In this document: positions 1-7,498 of the stretch, piece after piece
Position numbering within the stretch: the first letter of the stretch is position 1
Layout of the letters: each line of letters starts with the position of its first letter
Assembly: GCA_900316975.1 (NCBI GenBank)
Contig: ONFA01000001.1
Location: forward strand, 62,001 to 126,000
Direction: 5' to 3'
Length of the DNA stretch: 64,000 nucleotides
Source: an uncultured Prevotellaceae bacterium
GTDB lineage: Bacteria; Bacteroidota; Bacteroidia; Bacteroidales; Bacteroidaceae
Program-made: the position numbers and the translations under genes
Notes under the pieces: model-generated
What the model saw: only the letters and a program-made list of their open reading frames with translations
What the model was told of the DNA's origin: nothing
Databases searched by the model: none

Positions 1-1115
1 TGACCTGTCCTGTGGGACTCCACACAGGAGACCCCATGTGGGCTAACTGGAACATGGGTGGAGCATGGCTCTCCACTCACATCTGGGAACATTACACCTT
101 TTCGCTTGACAAGGATTTCCTGCGTGATTACTATCCTGTATTGAAAGGGGCTGCGGAGTTCTGCCTGGGCTGGCTTGTCTCCACAAAAGAAATGGGTGTG
201 GAGGGGACAGATTATCTGATAACAGCACCCTCCACCTCTCCCGAAAATAGTTTCATCACTGATGACGGTTATCACGGACGTACATGTTATGGTGGTGCTG
301 CAGACCTTGCCATGATTCGTGAATGTCTCACTGATGCCAGAAATGCAGCCCTTGTCTTACATGCTGACCCCAGCTTTGTGGCAGAAGCAGACGAGGCGCT
401 TTCACGTTTGCAGCCCTACAAGATTGGAAAGAAGGGCAATCTGCAAGAGTGGTTCTACGATTGGGAAGATGAAGACCCGCATCATCGCCATCAGAGTCAC
501 CTCTTTGGCATCTATCCTGGGCACAACCTCAACGATGGTGTGAACTCAGAGGAAATGCTTCATCGTGCTGCTGCTAAGACCCTCGAACTCAAAGGCGACC
601 AGACCACGGGTTGGAGTACGGGTTGGCGTGTGAACCTCTATGCCCGTCTGCATGATGCCAAGAACGCCTACCACATGTATCGCAAACTGCTTTCCTACGT
701 GAGTCCCGATGGCTATAAAGGGGCGGATGCCCGTCGAGGTGGCGGCACCTATCCCAACCTGCTTGATGCCCACTCCCCCTTCCAAATAGACGGCAACTTT
801 GGTGGTTGTGCCGGGGTGGTGGAGATGTTGATGCAGAGCGACTTTGACCTGGAGTCGGCGATGATAAATCGAAAGATTGGTTTGAGTCCTGTGGTATCCA
901 TAGAGCTTCTGCCAGCTCTTCCCGAAAACTGGAAAGGCGGCTCCCTCTCCGGCATCCGTGCCCGTGGGGGCATCACGGTCGATATGACATGGGCAAACTG
1001 CCGTGTCACCGCTCTCACCCTTACTGCCCAGAAATCCTGCAAGATTTCTCTAACGGTGAATGGAACTGTAAAGACTGTGAAACTGAAAAAGGGGGAGAAC
1101 ACCGTGAAGTTATAA
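1..1115 (+). CDS. GH95 family alpha-L-fucosidase, C-terminal part
   Basis: The frame is already open at base 3, so the gene starts left of the window and about 370 C-terminal residues are seen. GH95 enzymes are inverting (alpha/alpha)6-barrel exo-fucosidases that cut Fuc-alpha-1,2-Gal ends of host or plant glycans. The Asn-X-Asn of WANWNMGGAW, the Glu of TSPENSF and the Asp of FQIDGNFGG match the places of the catalytic residues known in GH95 fucosidase. HHRHQSHLFGIYPG is another family block. Some GH95 members act on galactosides, so the exact sugar is open. It would act in the periplasm or at the surface; its signal peptide lies outside the window. A GH29 fucosidase is encoded at 34006-35802. 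A hairpin follows 36 bases after the stop. Confidence 0.9.
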   Translation, partial: TCPVGLHTGDPMWANWNMGGAWLSTHIWEHYTFSLDKDFLRDYYPVLKGAAEFCLGWLVSTKEMGVEGTDYLITAPSTSPENSFITDDGYHGRTCYGGAADLAMIRECLTDARNAALVLHADPSFVAEADEALSRLQPYKIGKKGNLQEWFYDWEDEDPHHRHQSHLFGIYPGHNLNDGVNSEEMLHRAAAKTLELKGDQTTGWSTGWRVNLYARLHDAKNAYHMYRKLLSYVSPDGYKGADARRGGGTYPNLLDAHSPFQIDGNFGGCAGVVEMLMQSDFDLESAMINRKIGLSPVVSIELLPALPENWKGGSLSGIRARGGITVDMTWANCRVTALTLTAQKSCKISLTVNGTVKTVKLKKGENTVKL

Positions 1116-1151
1116 GCAGACTCCTGCTCCAACGAACAATGAATGGATATA

Positions 1152-1186
1152 AAGAATGCCATCCGGAGACTTGGGATGGCATTCTT
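1152..1186 (+). terminator. hairpin terminator after the GH95 gene
   Basis: AAGAATGCCATCC pairs perfectly with GGATGGCATTCTT (13 bp) across a 9-base loop. Only a weak T run follows. The stem holds GCCATCCGG, the core found in many repeats of this window, so the terminator may be repeat-derived. Confidence 0.6.
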
Positions 1187-1221
1187 GTGTGGTTGTAGAG
1201 CTCAGATGACTCAGGAGTGTC

Positions 1222-1249
1222 GGTTCTCGGGTGTTACGCTCCGAGAACC
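1222..1249 (-). terminator. hairpin across the argD stop codon
   Basis: GGTTCTCGG pairs with CCGAGAACC (9 bp perfect) with the argD stop codon in the loop region. There is no U tract, so it may pause polymerase or protect the 3' end rather than terminate alone. Confidence 0.4.
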
Positions 1250-2379
1250 TTCTTGAACTTTTCAATGAACTGCTTTGCTTCGTCCATTGACAGGCAAAGT
1301 GGGGGCAGCAGACGGATGACGTTGGTGCCTGAACAGCCAGTGAAGCAGTGCTCTTCCTTGATGAGACGTAAGCGTGGGCCTTTATAAGGAATGTCAAGCT
1401 CAATACCAATCATCAAGCCTTCACCGCGCACATCCACTACGTGAGGCAGATTGCCAGCGGCTTGCTCAGCCTCGAGTGTGTTAATGAGATACGTGCCGAC
1501 TTGAGCGGCATTCTCTACGAGGTGTTCTTCTTCCATCACGTCAAGTACAGCAATGGCGCCTGCGCAACCCAAATGATTGCCGCCAAAGGTTGTGCCCAAC
1601 TGACCATACACGGGTGTAAACTTGGGTGAAATAAGTACTCCACCCATTGGAAAACCGTTGCAGATGCCTTTAGCTACTGTGATGAGGTCGGGCTTCACAT
1701 CGAAGTGCTGATGGGCGAAGAACTTGCCGCTTCGGCCATAGCCGCACTGAATTTCATCGCAGATGAGCACGGTGTTGTGCTGGTCGCAGAGGGTGCGCAG
1801 TTCTTGCAGGAACTCCTTGGTCACACAACGGATGCCGCCCACACCCTGGATGCACTCGATGATGACGGCACACACGTCACCCTTCTCCAATTCCTTCTTC
1901 CAAGGTTGGATGTCGTTGATAGGCAGGTAGGTCACATGACCGTTATCATTGATGGGGGCAATAATCTTGGGGTTGTTGGTCACCTCCACGGCCAGCGATG
2001 TGCGGCCATGAAAAGCCTTCTCCATAGACAGCACACGAGTCCTGCCGTTGTAGAAAGAAGCGAGTTTCAGTGCATTCTCGTTGGCTTCAGCACCTGAGTT
2101 GATGAGGAATAGTTGGTAGTCCTCATAGCCCGAAGCCTTGCCCAGACGCTGAGCCAGTTCCTTCTGAAGGGGATTCTGTACTGAGTTGCTGTAGAAGCCC
2201 AACTTGTTCAGTTGTTGGGTCATTGCCTCCACATAGTGAGGATGGCAGTGACCGATGCTGATGACTGCATGACCGCCATAGAGGTCAAGATACTCCTGAC
2301 CGTTCTCGTCCCACACGTGGCAACCTTTGCCGCGTTGGATGGCGATGTCAAAAAGAGGATATACGTCAAATAGTTGCAT
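1234..2379 (-). CDS. argD: N-acetyl/N-succinyl-ornithine aminotransferase ArgD
   Basis: A 381-residue class III PLP aminotransferase, full length for ArgD. It moves an amino group from glutamate to N-acylglutamate semialdehyde in cytoplasmic arginine synthesis. Seen: the N-terminal YLDLYGGHAV block, the glycine-rich NSGAEANENALK phosphate-binding loop, the CDEIQCGYGR region and the Schiff-base lysine in ITVAKGICNG. In Bacteroidetes the acyl group in this pathway is known in some species to be succinyl; the sequence alone does not settle this. It is the last gene of the argR-GNAT-argG-argC-argD run. Its ATG lies 2 bases from the repeat at 2382-2513. Confidence 0.95.
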   Translation of the reverse strand: MQLFDVYPLFDIAIQRGKGCHVWDENGQEYLDLYGGHAVISIGHCHPHYVEAMTQQLNKLGFYSNSVQNPLQKELAQRLGKASGYEDYQLFLINSGAEANENALKLASFYNGRTRVLSMEKAFHGRTSLAVEVTNNPKIIAPINDNGHVTYLPINDIQPWKKELEKGDVCAVIIECIQGVGGIRCVTKEFLQELRTLCDQHNTVLICDEIQCGYGRSGKFFAHQHFDVKPDLITVAKGICNGFPMGGVLISPKFTPVYGQLGTTFGGNHLGCAGAIAVLDVMEEEHLVENAAQVGTYLINTLEAEQAAGNLPHVVDVRGEGLMIGIELDIPYKGPRLRLIKEEHCFTGCSGTNVIRLLPPLCLSMDEAKQFIEKFKKVLGA

Positions 2380-2381
2380 AT

Positions 2382-2513
2382 AGACCCCCTCCCCGCTCCC
2401 CCTGCGAGGGGGAGAGTAGAATGTTTGTGGGGAGGATTCTACTTATCTTATTATTTTATTTTTGTATCTGAGTAACCACTCCCTCCCTCACAGGGAGGGT
2501 GAGGGGAGGGTCT
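2382..2513. repeat. intercistronic palindromic element, AGACCC family (argC/argD gap)
   Basis: This 132-bp element fills the gap between argC and argD. Its ends, AGACCCCCTCCCC and GGGGAGGGTCT, are inverted. Next to each end is a local hairpin (CTCCCCCTGCGAGGGGGAG on the left, CCTCCCTCACAGGGAGG on the right). The centre is AT-rich and includes an AGTAGAAT/ATTCTACT stem. Copies of the same plan stand at 5341-5472, 6100-6251, 46632-46802, 48175-48375 and, more degenerate, 40544-40664. Confidence 0.85.
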
Positions 2514-2516
2514 TCT

Positions 2517-3689
2517 TTAGAATGCGCTGGCCTTCAAGTTCAGTCCTGCTCTTTCGTCAATGCCGAACATGATGTTCATGTTCTGTACGGCCTGTCCGAC
2601 GGCACCCTTCAGCAGGTTGTCAATCATCGAAGTGATGACCACCTTCCGTCCAAATACTTCCACGTGCACCAGTGCCTTGTTCGTGTTCACTACCTGCTTC
2701 AGGTCTAAAGCCTTGTCGCTGTAATGGGTGAAGGCAGCCTTCTCATAGAAGGTCTTGTATAGAGCGACGATGTCAAGACCCTCTCTGTCCTGGCGAACAT
2801 CTCCCTTTTCATGGGGAGAGCCATCCAGATGGTCTCCCTCCCCATTATGGGGGAGGGTTGGGGAGAGGGTCTGCTTCTCCAGCGTCACCACTTCGGTGCA
2901 GAAGATGCCTCGGGCGAAGTCGCCTCGGTAGGGGATGAAATCCACCGTGATGCCCTCAGCCTCAAAGCCTTCATCGAGCGTATCGACCACATGGGGAGCC
3001 GTGGCAGGCTTCAGTTCGTTCAGCGTCTGGCAAATCTCGTGCAAGTGCTGATGGGTGAAAAGTTTATAGACCGAGAGGTTGTTGTTTCTCCACGAGAAAT
3101 GGGTGGTTGCTCCTGGCTTCTGTCCTGCACCCGTCGAACCCGTGATGGCGTTCACGGCAATGTCCTTCGTCAGCAACCCAGCCTGTGCCAGTGGCAGCAG
3201 TCCCAACTGGATGCAAGTGGCGAAACAACCAGGATTGGCCAAGTGCTGGCACTTCGCAATCTCCTCGCGGTGAATCTCAGGCAAGCCATACACATAGTCG
3301 TGGTTGCCCTTGATGCGGAAGTCCTGTGCCAAGTCGATGATTTTCACGTTGGATGGAATCGAGTGCTCCTTCAAGAACGCCTCGCTCTTGCCGTGGCCGA
3401 AGCAGAAGAACACCACATCCACCTGGTCGAAGGGCATCTCTGCCGTGAAGCGTTGCTCGGTTTCCCCGAGCAGCCCCTCATGCACATCGCTGAAGAGATT
3501 CCCTGCATTCGACTCAGAGTTGGCAAACACAATCTCCACTTCTGGATGGTTCAGCAGCAAGCGAATCAACTCACCGCCCGTGTAACCAGCAGCACCTAAT
3601 ATACCTACTTTAAGCCCCCCTCGTGTCCCCCCAAGGGGGGAAGAACCATTCGGGGTGTTGGTCGTTTGTGCATTATGAATGTTTGTCAT
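2517..3689 (-). CDS. argC: N-acetyl-gamma-glutamyl-phosphate reductase ArgC with two repeat-derived insertions
   Basis: NADPH-dependent reduction of N-acylglutamyl phosphate in arginine synthesis. The Rossmann loop GAAGYTGGE sits near residues 32-40 and the catalytic cysteine of NPGCFATC at residue 155. At 390 residues it is longer than usual. The excess is accounted for by residues about 7-26 (PNGSSPLGGTRGG), coded by half a palindromic element at 3612-3670, and residues about 273-305, coded by a full element at 2776-2872. Both lie where loops or ends are expected and keep the frame. The ATG overlaps the stop position of the full-length DUF559 reading frame as ATGA, implying coupled translation. 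Confidence 0.93.
   Translation of the reverse strand: MTNIHNAQTTNTPNGSSPLGGTRGGLKVGILGAAGYTGGELIRLLLNHPEVEIVFANSESNAGNLFSDVHEGLLGETEQRFTAEMPFDQVDVVFFCFGHGKSEAFLKEHSIPSNVKIIDLAQDFRIKGNHDYVYGLPEIHREEIAKCQHLANPGCFATCIQLGLLPLAQAGLLTKDIAVNAITGSTGAGQKPGATTHFSWRNNNLSVYKLFTHQHLHEICQTLNELKPATAPHVVDTLDEGFEAEGITVDFIPYRGDFARGIFCTEVVTLEKQTLSPTLPHNGEGDHLDGSPHEKGDVRQDREGLDIVALYKTFYEKAAFTHYSDKALDLKQVVNTNKALVHVEVFGRKVVITSMIDNLLKGAVGQAVQNMNIMFGIDERAGLNLKASAF
2776..2872. repeat. palindromic element inside argC (AGACCCTCTCTG family)
   Basis: Inverted ends AGACCCTCTC and GAGAGGGTCT enclose CCCATTATGGGGGAGGG-type hairpins and a degenerate core CCATCCAGATGG. It is translated in frame as part of ArgC. Relatives lie at 43740-43863 and 51691-51813. 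Confidence 0.85.
3612..3670. repeat. half element (AAGCCCCC family) coding the ArgC N-terminus
   Basis: AAGCCCCCCTCGTGTCCCC, a CCCCCC/GGGGGG hairpin, core CCATTCGG and the tail GGGTGTTGG. The tail recurs in the half element at 11196-11250, so this truncated form is itself a repeated type. Confidence 0.75.
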
Positions 3690-4093
3690 AAATGTTCTTT
3701 AATTGTTTGTAATACTGATTCGATATTAGCAATCACTTCTTCGTTGGTGAAGCGAATCACATTAAATCCTTGTTCGTTGAGTCATTTTGTACGTACCTCA
3801 TCATTAACTTCTTGTTGTGGAAGCTGATGATACCCTCCATCAATCTCAATGACAAGCCGTGCTGGTAGGCATACAAAATCTGCGATATAATTCCCTATGA
3901 TATGTTGCCTTCGAAAAGGTGCCCCAACACCGCTCCTTTTGAGATAATTCCAAAGTATGGATTCTGCCTCCGTAGGATGTTTCCTGTTGTTACTGGCAAA
4001 CTCTTTCAGCAAATCATAATTAAGGATATCTGCCGTACAATACTCATAGTCCTTTTCCATTTCTTCGGATTCTAATAAGCAAACATCCCGCAT
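3686..4093 (-). pseudogene. DUF559 (Vsr/REase-like fold) protein broken by an in-frame TGA
   Basis: The open part is 103 residues with the DUF559 signature (HPTEAESILWNYL, FRRQHIIGNYIADF, LVIEIDGGYH). It stops at a TGA at 3782-3784, straight after VRTK. The same frame then continues for 32 codons with the expected family ending (LNEQGFNVIRFTNEEV) and reaches a second TGA that overlaps the argC ATG. Family members carry Trp at the break, so one base (TGG to TGA) explains it. Either it is a fresh nonsense mutation or a sequence error. The first ATG lies in the core of the repeat at 4088-4132; a second ATG at 4060 is possible. Why a nuclease-fold gene sits in an arginine operon is unknown. Confidence 0.8.
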
Positions 4094-4132
4094 GGCAGTC
4101 CCTCCCCCTTGGGGGAGGTTGGGAGGGGGCTT
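4088..4132. repeat. core plus half element between argG and the DUF559 gene
   Basis: CCGCATGGC is followed by the CCCCCTTGGGGG hairpin and the GGGAGGGGGCTT end of the AAGCCCCC family. The minus-strand ATG of the DUF559 frame is part of the core. Confidence 0.75.
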
Positions 4133-5338
4133 TTACCTTTCTTCGTTTGGATGTGCCAGATAGTATGCGCGGAGTGGGGTGGAGGTCACCTTGATGAAGC
4201 CCTTAGCATCCTCGGACGACCATGCCTTGGCGGTCTCGCCATATTCGCCGAGTTTGTTTTTCACCAAGTCGTTGGGCGAATCGACACCCACTGTCTGGAA
4301 GCAGAGAGGACGGAGTTCGAGGGTCACCTCACCTGTCACGTTGCGCTGTGAAGAAGTCAGCATCGCCTCGATGTCGGGCATGACTGGCTCCAGATACTGG
4401 CTCTCATGCAGGAACATGCCGTACCAGTTGCTCACTTGGTCTTTCCAATACTGCTGCCACTTCGACAGGGTGTATTTCTCCAAGAAACGGTGAGCACCGA
4501 TGATGAGCATGGGGGCTGCTGCCTCGAAGCCCACACGGCCCTTGATGCCGATGATGGTGTCGCCCACATGACAGTCACGACCGATGGCGTAGGCTGCGCC
4601 AATCTCTTCCACAGCCTGAATAGCAGCGATTTTGTCGTCGTAGCGCTTGCCGTTCACCGAGCAGAGTTCACCCTTCTCAAAGCCCAACTTCAAGAGTTCG
4701 GGACCTTCCTTTGTGGGGTGCTTCAAGTAGGCCGACTCAGGCAGACCCTGCGTGGAGTCAAGAATCTCGCCACCACAAATGGAGGTGCCCCAGATGCCCA
4801 CATTATAAGAATATTTCAGTTTGGCGAAGTCAGCAGCAAAGCCGTTCTTGTTCAGGTAGTCAATCTCCTCCTGACGAGAGAGGTTGCCGTCGCGAGTCAA
4901 TGTGATGATTTCCACACCCGGAGCCATCACGAGGAACGTCATGTCGAAACGAATCTGGTCGTTGCCGGCACCTGTGGAGCCGTGGGCAATAGCGCTGGCA
5001 CCAATCTCTTTGGCATAACGCGCAATAGCCAATGCTTGGAAGATGCGCTCGGACGAGACCGAGATGGGGTAGCAGTTGTTGCGAAGCACATTGCCAAACA
5101 CCATGTACTTGAGCGACTTGGCATAATACTCCTGCGTCACATCGAGTGTCACATACTTCGTTGCACCCAACTTGTAGGCGTTCTCCTCGTTCGTCTTCAA
5201 CTGTTCTGCCGAGAAACCGCCCGTGTTGGCACATGCTGCATGCACTTCATAACCTTTCTCCTTTGCCAGATACATCACCGTGTAACTGGTGTCCAAACCG
5301 CCGCTGAAAGCAACGACCACTTTCTTCTTTTCTGCCAT
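4133..5338 (-). CDS. argG: argininosuccinate synthase
   Basis: 401 residues, normal length. It joins citrulline and aspartate using ATP, the penultimate step of arginine synthesis. The PP-loop FSGGLDTSY lies at residues 10-18, followed by the family blocks AHGSTGAGNDQIRF and SICGGEILD. It is in the middle of the arg operon with repeat elements filling the gaps on both sides; the start ATG is two bases from the element at 5341-5472. No argH is in the window. Confidence 0.96.
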   Translation of the reverse strand: MAEKKKVVVAFSGGLDTSYTVMYLAKEKGYEVHAACANTGGFSAEQLKTNEENAYKLGATKYVTLDVTQEYYAKSLKYMVFGNVLRNNCYPISVSSERIFQALAIARYAKEIGASAIAHGSTGAGNDQIRFDMTFLVMAPGVEIITLTRDGNLSRQEEIDYLNKNGFAADFAKLKYSYNVGIWGTSICGGEILDSTQGLPESAYLKHPTKEGPELLKLGFEKGELCSVNGKRYDDKIAAIQAVEEIGAAYAIGRDCHVGDTIIGIKGRVGFEAAAPMLIIGAHRFLEKYTLSKWQQYWKDQVSNWYGMFLHESQYLEPVMPDIEAMLTSSQRNVTGEVTLELRPLCFQTVGVDSPNDLVKNKLGEYGETAKAWSSEDAKGFIKVTSTPLRAYYLAHPNEER

Positions 5339-5340
5339 AC

Positions 5341-5472
5341 AGACCCCCTCCCCGCTCCCCCTACGAGGGGGAGAGTAGAATGTTTGTGGGGAGGTATTCT
5401 ACTTTATTGTTAATGCTTCTTTTATATTAGGTAATTACTCCCTCCCTTACAGGGAGGGTGAGGGGAGGGTCT
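5341..5472. repeat. intercistronic palindromic element, AGACCC family (GNAT/argG gap)
   Basis: 132 bp, the same length and plan as the copy at 2382-2513. Its right hairpin codes the last residues (TLPSPSL) and the TAA stop of the GNAT gene; its left end lies directly before the argG ATG. Confidence 0.85.
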
Positions 5473-6097
5473 CCCTCTTCACCATCTCCTTCATGATTTC
5501 TTGGAAGATCTCCACAGGTGTAGGCTCTCCATGATGCTGCGCCGGGTCATACAACATGCCCGTGCAGATGCAGAATTTCCTGTTCTTCATCTCCAGAATG
5601 GGATGGTTGATACAGCCACGGCAACCACGCCAGAAAGCATCGTCGTCCGTCAACTGGTTGAAACTCACAGGCACGTAACCCAGTGCCGTGTTCATCTTCA
5701 TCACCGCATCGCCACTCGTCAGCGAGAAAATCTTCGCATGAGGCCAACGCACACGAGCCAGCGTGAACGTGTGGTCCTTGATGCGCTTGGCAATGTTCCT
5801 GCCCTGATAGTCGGGATGCACAATCAGTCCCGACGTGGTCACATACGACTTGTTGCCCCACGTTTCGATGTAACTGAAGCCCACAAATGCATCGCCCAGT
5901 TCCGTCTGCTTGCTGGGGTCGAGAGCCAACACAGCCTTGCCCTCCTTCATCTTCGTCGCCACATACTCATGTGTGCGTTCTGCAATACCCGTGCCACGCT
6001 TCTTTGCCGCCTCGCGGATGGTGTCGAGTATTAAATCCACATATTTCTCGTGAGTGGCATCTGCCACAATCACCTTGATTCCGTCTTCGTATATCAT
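5447..6097 (-). CDS. GNAT N-acyltransferase of the arginine operon
   Basis: 216 residues with a GNAT core: SGLIVHPDYQGRNIAKRI is the acyl-CoA pyrophosphate-binding loop (Q/R-x-x-G-x-G/A type), at about residues 91-108. The C-terminal part has CRGCINHP and FCICTGML, a cysteine cluster that might bind metal. Its fixed place after argR and before argG suggests it makes the first acylated intermediate (N-acetyl- or N-succinylglutamate), since no classical argA or argJ is seen here. That role is inference. The last residues and the stop codon come from the repeat at 5341-5472. Confidence 0.8.
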   Translation of the reverse strand: MIYEDGIKVIVADATHEKYVDLILDTIREAAKKRGTGIAERTHEYVATKMKEGKAVLALDPSKQTELGDAFVGFSYIETWGNKSYVTTSGLIVHPDYQGRNIAKRIKDHTFTLARVRWPHAKIFSLTSGDAVMKMNTALGYVPVSFNQLTDDDAFWRGCRGCINHPILEMKNRKFCICTGMLYDPAQHHGEPTPVEIFQEIMKEMVKRETLPSPSL

Positions 6098-6099
6098 AC

Positions 6100-6251
6100 A
6101 GACCCCCTCCCCGCTCCCCCTGCGAGGGGGAGAGTAGAATGTTTGTGGGGAGGTATTCTACTGCTATATCTATATATATAAAATTCGTGTTAATGCTCTT
6201 TTATTTCAGGTGACTACTCCCTCCCTCACAGGGAGGGTGAGGGGTGGGTCT
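6100..6251. repeat. intercistronic palindromic element, AGACCC family (argR/GNAT gap)
   Basis: 152 bp; the extra length is in the AT-rich middle (a run of TA steps). It codes the last residues and stop of ArgR and ends three bases before the GNAT ATG. Confidence 0.85.
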
Positions 6252-6726
6252 GTCCTGGATATACAGGCACTATTGTTCTCAAATTCGCTTCCAGCGTGTC
6301 CTTGTTAAACCCCTCCTCCAACGCCAGAAAGATGGTGTCGTCGCCAGCGATGGTGCCGATGACTTCGGGGAAATGGGCATTGTCGATGTCGCTCGCCAGT
6401 CCGCTGGCATAGCCTGGCCGGCACTTGATGACTGCCAACTGCCCCGAGAACTTCACCGACATGAAGCCGTTCCTGATGGCCGTGCCCTCCTGCCGATGCT
6501 CCCTCACCCGTCGGTAGTATGGATTCTCGGGCAGCATATAGATGGAGCGTCCCTTAGGCGAAAAGCCCTTCACCACCTTCAGCAACTTCAGGTCGCGCGA
6601 CAGGGTGGCCTGCGTCATGTTCACCCCCTCCTTCGAGAGTGCCTGCGCCAACTCCTCCTGACTGCCAATCTCCTGCGTCTGGATAATCGCCTTGATGATG
6701 TCGAGTCTCGACTGTCTTGCTGTCAT
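6226..6726 (-). CDS. argR: arginine repressor ArgR
   Basis: 166 residues. The N-terminal winged helix-turn-helix (about 1-75; IQTQEIGSQEELAQAL, TQATLSRDLKLL) is followed by the C-terminal oligomerisation and arginine-binding domain with the GTIAGDDTIFLAL block. Known ArgR proteins form hexamers that bind palindromic operators when arginine is present. It is the first gene of the operon and so likely autoregulated; a palindrome at 6908-6929 fits an operator. The final residues HPSPSL and the stop are repeat-coded. Confidence 0.93.
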   Translation of the reverse strand: MTARQSRLDIIKAIIQTQEIGSQEELAQALSKEGVNMTQATLSRDLKLLKVVKGFSPKGRSIYMLPENPYYRRVREHRQEGTAIRNGFMSVKFSGQLAVIKCRPGYASGLASDIDNAHFPEVIGTIAGDDTIFLALEEGFNKDTLEANLRTIVPVYPGQTHPSPSL

Positions 6727-6727
6727 C

Positions 6728-6848
6728 GTGTTATTTACAATTTGACAAATTACAATTTACCATTTATTTTTCGATTTGACCATTTCCGATTCCTTCCTCG
6801 CCGCATGGCAAATGGTACATTGTAAATAGTCAAATGGTAAATGTAATT
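6728..6848. repeat. AT-arm palindromic element with CCGCATGGC core
   Basis: Arms made of ACAATTTGACAAATTAC/ACCATTT and their inverse (AAATGGTACATTGT, AATGTAATTGT) flank CCGCATGGC at 6801-6809. It lies in the argR leader, between promoter and start. Confidence 0.7.
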
Positions 6849-6872
6849 GTATAATTATTCACAAATCGGCTG

Positions 6873-6903
6873 CAAAGTTACCACTTTCTTTGCATATAGC
6901 AAG
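6873..6903 (-). promoter_or_regulatory. argR operon promoter
   Basis: On the minus strand, TAACTTTG (6880-6873) fits the Bacteroidetes -7 box TAnnTTTG. A CTTG at 6903-6900, 19 bases upstream, is a near match to the -33 TTTG. Confidence 0.6.
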
Positions 6904-6907
6904 CACT

Positions 6908-6929
6908 TTATGCAAGATTTTTTGCATAA
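6908..6929. promoter_or_regulatory. candidate ArgR operator
   Basis: TTATGCAA and TTGCATAA form an 8-bp palindrome with a 6-base centre. It is followed at once by a second palindromic run (TGCATAAAATGCATA, 6923-6937) and preceded by TTTGCATATAGCAAG. The tight cluster overlaps and lies upstream of the argR -33 region, as expected for ArgR hexamer sites. No species-specific ARG box is known to me, so this is inference. Confidence 0.5.
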
Positions 6930-7122
6930 AATGCATAAAAACACCTTCCTTTTCCTTCCATTCTCCCTTTTGCCTCTTTGCTTGCCTCTAAAATATCTCT
7001 TCACTGCCATGTTTCGTCTGCTCCATAGCCATCATGACGTCATCAAGGAGTTCTGTGTGCCTATAACTCCAACGTATTATACTTGAATATACTTTTTTAC
7101 TTAGCTTGATTACACTAATCAA

Positions 7123-7158
7123 TTTGGCTTGAATACTCCTTTTTGTATTCAAGCCAAA
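7123..7158. other. perfect 14-bp hairpin in the argR/OMP spacer
   Basis: TTTGGCTTGAATAC pairs with GTATTCAAGCCAAA around an 8-base loop. No T run follows. The 6930-7410 stretch codes for nothing I can support. Confidence 0.6.
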
Positions 7159-7170
7159 GTTGAACGAGTA

Positions 7171-7355
7171 TTCACGCTAAAGTGAGTTGAGTGTTCACGC
7201 TAAAGTGTTCAGTGCTTTACGGCAACGCATCACAGAGATGATTTCATACATGTGTTTGTGATAACGAAAGGCAGGTCTTATAGGTCACTTCACACGTCAA
7301 TCTTCGTCACTTCACACGTCAATCTTCGTCAATAATCACCACTTAAAACGTCAAT
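7171..7355. repeat. short direct repeats in the argR/OMP spacer
   Basis: TTCACGCTAAAGTG occurs at 7171-7184 and 7194-7207. A 22-bp unit (TCACTTCACACGTCAATCTTCG) is in exact tandem at 7285-7306 and 7307-7328, with a degraded third at about 7341-7355. They look like protein-binding iterons upstream of the OMP promoter. Confidence 0.6.
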
Positions 7356-7410
7356 TATTACCAATTTCTATTTAAAGTTATTTTTGTTCATCTACTTGAA
7401 TGATTTATTT

Positions 7411-7441
7411 TTTGTTTTTCGCCTAACTTCCACTAACTTTG
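7411..7441 (+). promoter_or_regulatory. promoter of the 7499 outer-membrane gene
   Basis: TTTG at 7411-7414, 19 bases, TAACTTTG at 7434-7441: an exact match to the Bacteroidetes promoter form. Confidence 0.75.
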
Positions 7442-7498
7442 TACTCCAATTACTCGTGAAAAGATGATTTTCCACCACGATTGGGTGGCGAAAGTATC

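Noticed and set aside
1152-1186. GH95 terminator as a full palindromic mobile element
   Set aside because: It holds a core-like GCCATCCGG but lacks the outer arms; kept as a terminator.
3782-3784. TGA in the DUF559 frame as selenocysteine
   Set aside because: Family expects Trp, no SECIS-like hairpin seen downstream, and the protein has no redox motif.
4406-5413. 335-codon plus-strand frame opposite argG
   Set aside because: Antisense to a certain enzyme gene and without protein-like family signature.
7285-7355. Tandem 22-mers as a CRISPR remnant
   Set aside because: Only two exact units with no spacers and no cas genes; better explained as tandem sites.
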